A DNA stretch of 64,000 bases, taken from the NCBI RefSeq assembly GCF_024357955.1, contig NZ_JANEYT010000001.1, positions 124,001 to 188,000 on the forward strand, written 5' to 3'. Position numbers and translations under genes: made by a program. This DNA comes from Photobacterium pectinilyticum. GTDB taxonomy: Bacteria; Pseudomonadota; Gammaproteobacteria; Enterobacterales; Vibrionaceae. Below the pieces are notes generated by a model. The model did not search any database. It saw nothing but the letters and a program-made list of their open reading frames with translations, and was not told the DNA's origin. Numbering within the stretch: the stretch's first letter is position 1; each line of letters begins with the position of its first letter. This document shows, piece after piece, positions 58,915-64,000 of this stretch.

Positions 58915-60996
58915 ATGCTACACAACCAGATAAAGAGTGATATCAAGCAGTGCTATGAGAACCTGGGCAATCAGCTCGATAACTTTATACCTAGAAGAGC
59001 TCAAAACTATCTGGTTGCAGAGATAGCCAAGACACTTGGCGGTGAATACCATGCCAAACACCGCATGCTGGTCGGTGAAGCCGGGACAGGAATTGGTAAA
59101 TCACTCTCCTACCTACTAGGGGCGATCCCGTTTGCGGTGTTCAACAACAAGAAGGTGTTGATTTCCACCGCGACGGTTGCCCTGCAAGAGCAGCTGATCA
59201 ATAAAGACTTGCCTTTGTTCAACCGTATTTACCCCAAAGAGTTCAGCTTTATCTTGGCCAAGGGCCGTCAACGCTATTGTTGCAATCATAAATTGGAATC
59301 CAGCTGTAATAGTGACGAAAGTCAGCAGGTTAGCCTTTGGGATGAAAAACCTAAAAAGTCGGATTTAGACCTTTTGAAGCGGATGTTGATAGCCAGCGAG
59401 GGCGGGAAATGGGATGGCGACCGGGACAGTTGGCCAACCACCATCCCGGACCGTGTCTGGCAGCAGATCGTTGCCGATAAGCACAGCTGTCATGCTGGCT
59501 TGCCTAAGCACCGGGATTGCCCATTCGCCAAGGCGCGAGAGCACCTCGAAAAAGCCGATGTCATTATTGCCAACCATGCCTTACTAATGGCAGACATAGA
59601 ATTGGGCGGCGGAATTATCTTGCCGGAGCCGGAGAAAACCATCTATGTTATTGATGAAGCACATCATTTACCCCAAGTTGCGCGTGACTTTTCTTCGGCA
59701 GCAGCCAGCCTTAAAGGTGCAGCCAGCTGGTTGGAAAAGCTCAACCAATCTGTCGGTAAATTGGCAGAGTTGGCCGATTACAAAAAATCAGGCCGGTTCC
59801 AGACCGCATTGAGCGAGAACATTGCGACGCTGATTCCAACACTGCGCCAAATCGCCAGCAGCATCGATGACAGCCAATTCAATAAAGACGGCGTTTACCG
59901 CTTTGAACACGGCGAACTTCCAGCATGGCTGCAAGAAGAAGCCAAGGGGTGTAAAGATGCCAGCAAGAAAGCCTTACAAGCATTGGGGAAAATCCACGAT
60001 TTGATCTCCGAGCGCACGAAAGACAATGAAATCTTACCAAGACTCGGTGAACAAGCACTTACCGAATCCGGCTTTTATTTACAGCGACTTGAAAACCTTG
60101 AGAAGGTCTGGAGCTTAATGGCCCAGCCCAACAAGGACAAAGGCGCCCCGCTCGCACGCTGGATAGAAAAAAGCCAAGACCGTGAGAATGACTACGTTAT
60201 TGAAGTCTCCCCGCTTGAAGTCGGCTACCGCCTCGATCAATTACTATGGAGCCGCGCTGTGGGCTCAATTCTGGTATCGGCAACCCTACGGGCATTGAAC
60301 CAGTTTGACTACTTTTGTCGCCAGGCCGGTATTTATGAAAAAGAAGCCACCCGCTTCTTAGCCCTGGCCTCACCGTTTGACTACCAAAATAACGCCCGAC
60401 TGGTGATCCCGGCCCTACCTCTCGAGCCGCAAGCAGACAAATTTACCGATTTGCTTATCGACACCCTGCCAGAATACCTCGAAGGGGAAACATCTAGCCT
60501 TGTCTTATTTTCTTCCTATTGGCAGATGAACCAAGTCGCAGACAAGCTCCGACCTCTGGCGAAAAAGAACCGGTGGGAACTCCTTGTTCAAGGTGAAGAG
60601 TCACGTCAAACCACTCTAAAAAAACATAAAGAGAACTGTAAAAAAGGTAAAACCAGCATTTTGTTTGGTACTGGTAGCTTCTCCGAAGGTCTTGATTTGC
60701 CAGGTGATTTACTTAAAAATCTGATCATAACCAAGATCCCTTTCGCGGTGCCGACCTCGCCAGTAGAAGAAGCCCACGCAGAGTACATTGAAAGCCGCGG
60801 TGGTAACCCGTTTTTACAAATCTCGGTACCGGAAGCGAGCAAGAAGCTTATCCAGTCGGTGGGACGCCTGCTGCGTAAAGAAGATGATACAGGGAGAGTC
60901 GTGCTGCTCGACCGCCGGGTGATCACCAGACGCTACGGCAAAGCCTTGCTCGACTCATTACCACCTTTCGAACGTGTCATAGAACACGTCAAATAG
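58915..60996 (+). CDS. dinG: ATP-dependent DNA helicase DinG
   Basis: A 693-residue superfamily 2 (XPD-like) helicase. Walker A GEAGTGIGKS at 54-63, iron-sulfur cysteines in YCCNHKLESSC and HSCHAGLPKHRDC, DEAH motif VIDEAHHLPQ, and C-terminal motif VGRLLRKEDDTGRVVLLDRR. It unwinds R-loops and 5' tails. A LexA-like site was not seen, unlike E. coli. First of a plus-strand series with TSUP, priC, hdac and rsmS. Confidence 0.95.
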   Translation: MLHNQIKSDIKQCYENLGNQLDNFIPRRAQNYLVAEIAKTLGGEYHAKHRMLVGEAGTGIGKSLSYLLGAIPFAVFNNKKVLISTATVALQEQLINKDLPLFNRIYPKEFSFILAKGRQRYCCNHKLESSCNSDESQQVSLWDEKPKKSDLDLLKRMLIASEGGKWDGDRDSWPTTIPDRVWQQIVADKHSCHAGLPKHRDCPFAKAREHLEKADVIIANHALLMADIELGGGIILPEPEKTIYVIDEAHHLPQVARDFSSAAASLKGAASWLEKLNQSVGKLAELADYKKSGRFQTALSENIATLIPTLRQIASSIDDSQFNKDGVYRFEHGELPAWLQEEAKGCKDASKKALQALGKIHDLISERTKDNEILPRLGEQALTESGFYLQRLENLEKVWSLMAQPNKDKGAPLARWIEKSQDRENDYVIEVSPLEVGYRLDQLLWSRAVGSILVSATLRALNQFDYFCRQAGIYEKEATRFLALASPFDYQNNARLVIPALPLEPQADKFTDLLIDTLPEYLEGETSSLVLFSSYWQMNQVADKLRPLAKKNRWELLVQGEESRQTTLKKHKENCKKGKTSILFGTGSFSEGLDLPGDLLKNLIITKIPFAVPTSPVEEAHAEYIESRGGNPFLQISVPEASKKLIQSVGRLLRKEDDTGRVVLLDRRVITRRYGKALLDSLPPFERVIEHVK

Positions 60997-61018
60997 TAGA
61001 TATAGTTGATAACGACTC

Positions 61019-61792
61019 ATGATTGAAATGATAGAGCCAGGAATGTGGCTCTTACTTGGATTAATTGCCCTTCTGGCCGGTTTTATCGATGCGGTCGCGG
61101 GTGGAGGGGGTATGCTAACCGTCCCCGCCCTGTTGTCTATTGGCCTGCCGCCTCACATTGCATTAGGCACCAATAAACTGGCAGCCACTTTTGCTTCTTC
61201 TACAGCGGCATGGGCCTATTACAAAAAACAGCTTTTTTCACCCTCTTTTTGGCGTCAGTCCTTCATCGCCACCCTTATCGGTGCGATTGGCGGCACCCTG
61301 GTGGTTGATATGATTTCTACCGAATGGTTAGAGAAAGCGCTACCGCTGATCATTCTAGCCACTGCGGTTTATACCCTTTGGCATCCACACCCCAAAGGGA
61401 ATAGCCACCGCTTACCGGAAAAATCCGCTAACCTGACCAAAAAACAGTGGGCACAGGGAACAAGCTTAGGTTTCTATGATGGCGTTGCAGGCCCCGGAAC
61501 CGGTGCCTTCTGGACCGTGTCGAATATGGCGCTGTACCGTCTCGATATCCTGATGGCATCAGGCCTTGCCAAAGCGATGAACTTTACCAGTAACCTAACC
61601 TCACTGGTGACCTTTGCCATCTTAGGGCATATTAATGTATTGCTAGGCCTAACAATGGGCGTCTGCCTGATGATCGGTGCCTATATCGGCGCTCATTCTG
61701 CCATTCGCTTTGGCGCACGCTTCATCCGGCCCGTTTTTGTCACCGTGGTTATTGTTCTAGCCATCAAACTGGCCCTGCAGGCCTGGTTTTAA
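61019..61792 (+). CDS. TSUP family (TauE/SafE) membrane permease
   Basis: A 257-residue protein with about eight helices and the family motif AGGGGMLTVPALLSIGLPPHIALGTNKLA at about 26-54. The second half GFYDGVAGPGTGAFW repeats it. TSUP proteins export or import small sulfur-containing or organic anions; substrate unknown. It follows dinG by 22 bp. Confidence 0.88.
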   Translation: MIEMIEPGMWLLLGLIALLAGFIDAVAGGGGMLTVPALLSIGLPPHIALGTNKLAATFASSTAAWAYYKKQLFSPSFWRQSFIATLIGAIGGTLVVDMISTEWLEKALPLIILATAVYTLWHPHPKGNSHRLPEKSANLTKKQWAQGTSLGFYDGVAGPGTGAFWTVSNMALYRLDILMASGLAKAMNFTSNLTSLVTFAILGHINVLLGLTMGVCLMIGAYIGAHSAIRFGARFIRPVFVTVVIVLAIKLALQAWF

Positions 61793-61818
61793 CCCGCCGC
61801 TGAATCTGGAGTCATACT

Positions 61819-62370
61819 ATGCTCGACTTCCAACGACTGGAAGAAATCGCTACCCAATTGACCGACGAGGCTGCCAGAACCGATAGCAAGCGGGGAGAAG
61901 CCCAGCGTCCGCTATTTGATGAGCAGCTGTTTCATTGCCGCAGTAAACTGCTGGTCCCTTGTGTCGAGGAAATCCGTGAAGAAATTCTGGCACTCAGCCG
62001 TGAGCACACCCAAGGAAAGCTCGCCCCCAGCCGTACCCAGCATATTTGTGAACGCATCGTTTCACAAATCCAGGCGGTACAGCGGGAACTGGCCACGCAG
62101 CAAATTCGCAAAAATGAACCGCAACGAACAAGGAGCTGGCGCAAGCCGATATATGAACTCAAGCAAGATCTCGCCCAGCACCAAGAATGGGCCAAACGCT
62201 TAACGACGATGCAGCGCAACAAAGAGCGTGCAGTGAGCCGCTGCCGCTCAGTTGAAGAGCGACAAAGTTTGGAGAGCGAAGCCGCAACCTTGGCTGATCG
62301 CTTGTACCGCTGCCGCGCCGCACTAGCAAAACTCGAAAAGCAGATCAGTATGCGGGAGCGAAAAGGTTAA
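61819..62370 (+). CDS. priC: Primosomal replication protein PriC
   Basis: A 183-residue, highly helical and basic protein of the PriC family, with LQRLEEIATQ-like start, RAVSRCRSVEERQSLE and coiled-coil C-terminus. It restarts replication by loading DnaB at stalled forks. Its stop shares one base with the next start (TAATG), so the pair is coupled. Confidence 0.85.
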   Translation: MLDFQRLEEIATQLTDEAARTDSKRGEAQRPLFDEQLFHCRSKLLVPCVEEIREEILALSREHTQGKLAPSRTQHICERIVSQIQAVQRELATQQIRKNEPQRTRSWRKPIYELKQDLAQHQEWAKRLTTMQRNKERAVSRCRSVEERQSLESEAATLADRLYRCRAALAKLEKQISMRERKG

Positions 62371-63302
62371 TGGCACTTCATTTGGTTTATCACCCTATTT
62401 ACTCAGAGCTTGATCTGCCACCGCAGCATCGCTACCCCATCCACAAATATCGGATGCTGTATCAGCACCTAAACCAAGAGTTGCGACTCGGCTTACACCC
62501 TCAGCTGCAGTTGCACCAGCCACACCCCATCAGCATTGATGAGGTCAAACAACTGCACCACCCCGATTACATTGATGCCCTGTTTAGCAACACCTTGCCT
62601 GCCGCAAAAATGCGTCGAATTGGTTTTCCATGGAGTACGCAGCTTATTGAGCGTACCCTGACCTCTTCGGGTGGCACCAAGCTAACCGTCGATTTAGCTT
62701 ACCAGCACGGCATCGGGATCCACCTTAGCGGCGGCTATCATCACGCCCATCATGATTTTGGCAGTGGTTTTTGTCTCATTAACGATCTGGCACTTGCTGC
62801 CCGCCACGCCCTTACCCTAGACGGTATCGACAAGGTCATGATCATTGATTGTGATGTCCACCATGGTGATGGAACGGCAACCTTATTGGCTGATGATCCG
62901 GAGATCATTACTTTTTCCGTCCACTGCGACAAGAATTTCCCCGCCCGTAAGCCAGCCTCAGATATCGATCTCGCCCTGCCTAGGGAAACGACCACCGAAG
63001 AATACCTCGACGCTTTTGCCGGTATTCTGCACCTTGCGCTGGCACAGCACCAACCGGATATGGTGCTCTACGATGCCGGAGTTGATATCCACCAGCACGA
63101 TGAATTGGGCTACTTCAACGTATGTACCGACGGTATTTACCGGCGCGATCATTTAGTATTGACCCTTTGCCATAATACCAGTATCCCCGTTGCAGCTGTC
63201 GTTGGCGGTGGTTACCGCAGTGAACATCAACATCTGGTCAACCTGCATGCCCAGCTTATATACTCAGCGCTGGATATATTGGCGCAGCGCCCTTGTAACT
63301 AA
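62370..63302 (+). CDS. Histone deacetylase-like amidohydrolase
   Basis: A 310-residue class II HDAC/acetylpolyamine-hydrolase-like protein. Motifs HHAHHDFGSGFCLINDLA (about 125-142), DCDVHHGDGTA with Asp and His metal ligands, and DAGVDIHQHDELG. It removes acetyl groups from small molecules or proteins; substrate unknown. Overlaps priC by one base. Confidence 0.9.
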   Translation: MALHLVYHPIYSELDLPPQHRYPIHKYRMLYQHLNQELRLGLHPQLQLHQPHPISIDEVKQLHHPDYIDALFSNTLPAAKMRRIGFPWSTQLIERTLTSSGGTKLTVDLAYQHGIGIHLSGGYHHAHHDFGSGFCLINDLALAARHALTLDGIDKVMIIDCDVHHGDGTATLLADDPEIITFSVHCDKNFPARKPASDIDLALPRETTTEEYLDAFAGILHLALAQHQPDMVLYDAGVDIHQHDELGYFNVCTDGIYRRDHLVLTLCHNTSIPVAAVVGGGYRSEHQHLVNLHAQLIYSALDILAQRPCN

Positions 63303-63320
63303 CCAGACAACGTGAGCATT

Positions 63321-63503
63321 ATGACTGAATCAACATCATCACCCCTAGACAACGCCCCGGACGATATCAAATTAGCGGTGGATCTTATCTACCTACTCGA
63401 AAGCAATGAGGTCGATCTTGAAACAGGATTGTCTGCGATCAATATCGTGAAAGGGGATCTAGAAGCCAAGTTAAAAGCACAAAAAGTGTCAAAAGCCCAA
63501 TAG
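63321..63503 (+). CDS. rsmS: YbaM/RsmS family small protein
   Basis: A 60-residue protein [22 protein letters not shown]... with the YbaM core [18 protein letters not shown]. coli YbaM is about 53 residues. The homologue RsmS was linked to the Rsm/Csr system in Pectobacterium. The ATG at 63321 is chosen; an in-frame GTG at 63312 is also possible. Last gene of the dinG-priC series. Confidence 0.85.
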   Translation: MTESTSSPLDNAPDDIKLAVDLIYLLESNEVDLETGLSAINIVKGDLEAKLKAQKVSKAQ

Positions 63504-63594
63504 CCCGACCTCTTTGAGCAATTTCGCGTAAACCCTCGCCGATGAGGGCGGTGAGTAGTCACTGCCTATCATTACTGCATCTCAAACAAGCAGC

Positions 63595-63761
63595 TTATAC
63601 CAATCTGGATAAGTCGTTGATCAAGTATTTTCACTGGAAAAAACGTTGTTATCAAGGCAGAGATTGCAGTAACTAGTGGCTCTAATTACAAAATATCTAA
63701 CGCAGAGAACAGCGATTTTAACCTGCAAGACTGATCAAATATTTATGTAGGTTGGTATTAA
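63595..63761 (+). repeat. MITE-like palindromic repeat, copy 3
   Basis: A 167-bp copy of the element at 7497-7663, same orientation, differing at only two positions by eye. Ends TTATACCAATCTGG and TTGGTATTAA. Confidence 0.85.
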
Positions 63762-64000
63762 TACCCAGCGAAGCTCATCCTCAAGCTGCTTACCTATTTC
63801 CATTTTAAACATATACCCAATAGGTACAACGCCCGTCAAAATAATGACTAACTGACCATTACTCGCCATGAAAAAGTCACTTTATTCAATTGACATGTTT
63901 TTAAATAAATAATTAAATCATTGGTATTTAACTTATTTTTATATCGTTCTACAATCTTTACCGCAAAAAATATAATTATATTTTCAAAACATATTTTTAC
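63762..64000. other. AT-rich right edge
   Basis: About 240 bp, very AT-rich toward base 64000. A 44-codon minus-strand frame (63735-63869) runs into the repeat but has no ribosome site. Probably a promoter region for a gene beyond the window. I see nothing definite. Confidence 0.4.

Noticed and set aside
63735-63869. 44-codon minus-strand frame ending inside MITE copy 3
   Set aside because: No ribosome site; its last codons are the repeat itself.

Overview
The window is a stretch of gammaproteobacterial chromosome, almost certainly from a member of the Vibrionaceae and most likely Photobacterium or a close relative. The evidence is toxRS divergent from htpG, an OmpU-type porin, the Vibrio-like order adk-hemH-gsk-asnB-nag-glnS, and small protein families of that group (DUF2788, DUF1853, a four-cysteine secreted protein). 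The genus is inference; the family is well supported. Most of the window is core housekeeping DNA. No phage, transposase gene, CRISPR array, tRNA or rRNA was found.

Layout. 1-540: start of the ferrous iron operon feoAB (minus strand, feoB cut by the window edge). 895-4618: a very large hybrid two-component regulator whose N-terminal codons lie in a different frame. 4781-7397: zinc uptake, with znuA divergent from znuCB around a perfect Zur-type palindrome. 8104-17657: one long minus-strand TCA cluster, sdhCDAB-sucABCD, with gltA divergent (18065-19354). 19610-24867: P-type Ca2+ ATPase, ybgI, ybfA and a DUF1853 gene. 24965-31834: pgm, seqA, ybfF, a DUF2788 gene, fldA, fur, glnS. 32325-37239: nagE divergent from nagBAC with NagC-like and CRP-like operators. 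37470-41690: a CPA2 antiporter, asnB and an outer-membrane barrel. 41832-47205: gsk, hemH, adk, htpG. 47463-50955: toxRS, a csrB-type small RNA and an OmpU-like porin. 51321-55749: recR, ybaB, dnaX, apt, ybaN. 55872-63503: a 38-residue membrane microprotein, a DksA-like protein, a DUF2057 protein, a second porin, then dinG, a TSUP permease, priC, a histone-deacetylase-like hydrolase and rsmS.

The main non-coding content is around 48.9-49.9 kb. Downstream of toxS there is an array of 7-bp repeats, then a 166-bp palindromic MITE-like element, then a roughly 390-nt CsrB-family RNA on the minus strand. The RNA has about 28 GGA triplets, an intrinsic terminator, and a perfect UvrY/VarA-type palindrome about 180 bp upstream of its predicted start. 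The MITE-like element occurs three times in the window (about 7.5, 49.1 and 63.6 kb) at about 97-99% identity. Arrays of related heptamers (GGCGATG, GGCGATA, GGCTATT on one strand or the other) sit beside three gene ends or terminators.

How the genes fit together: iron and zinc homeostasis (feo, znu, fur, fldA), central carbon metabolism (TCA, pgm, N-acetylglucosamine use), replication and repair (seqA, dnaX, recR, ybaB, priC, dinG), nucleotide salvage (apt, gsk, adk), and envelope control (toxRS with porins). The csrB-type RNA beside toxRS puts a global post-transcriptional regulator next to the outer-membrane regulator.
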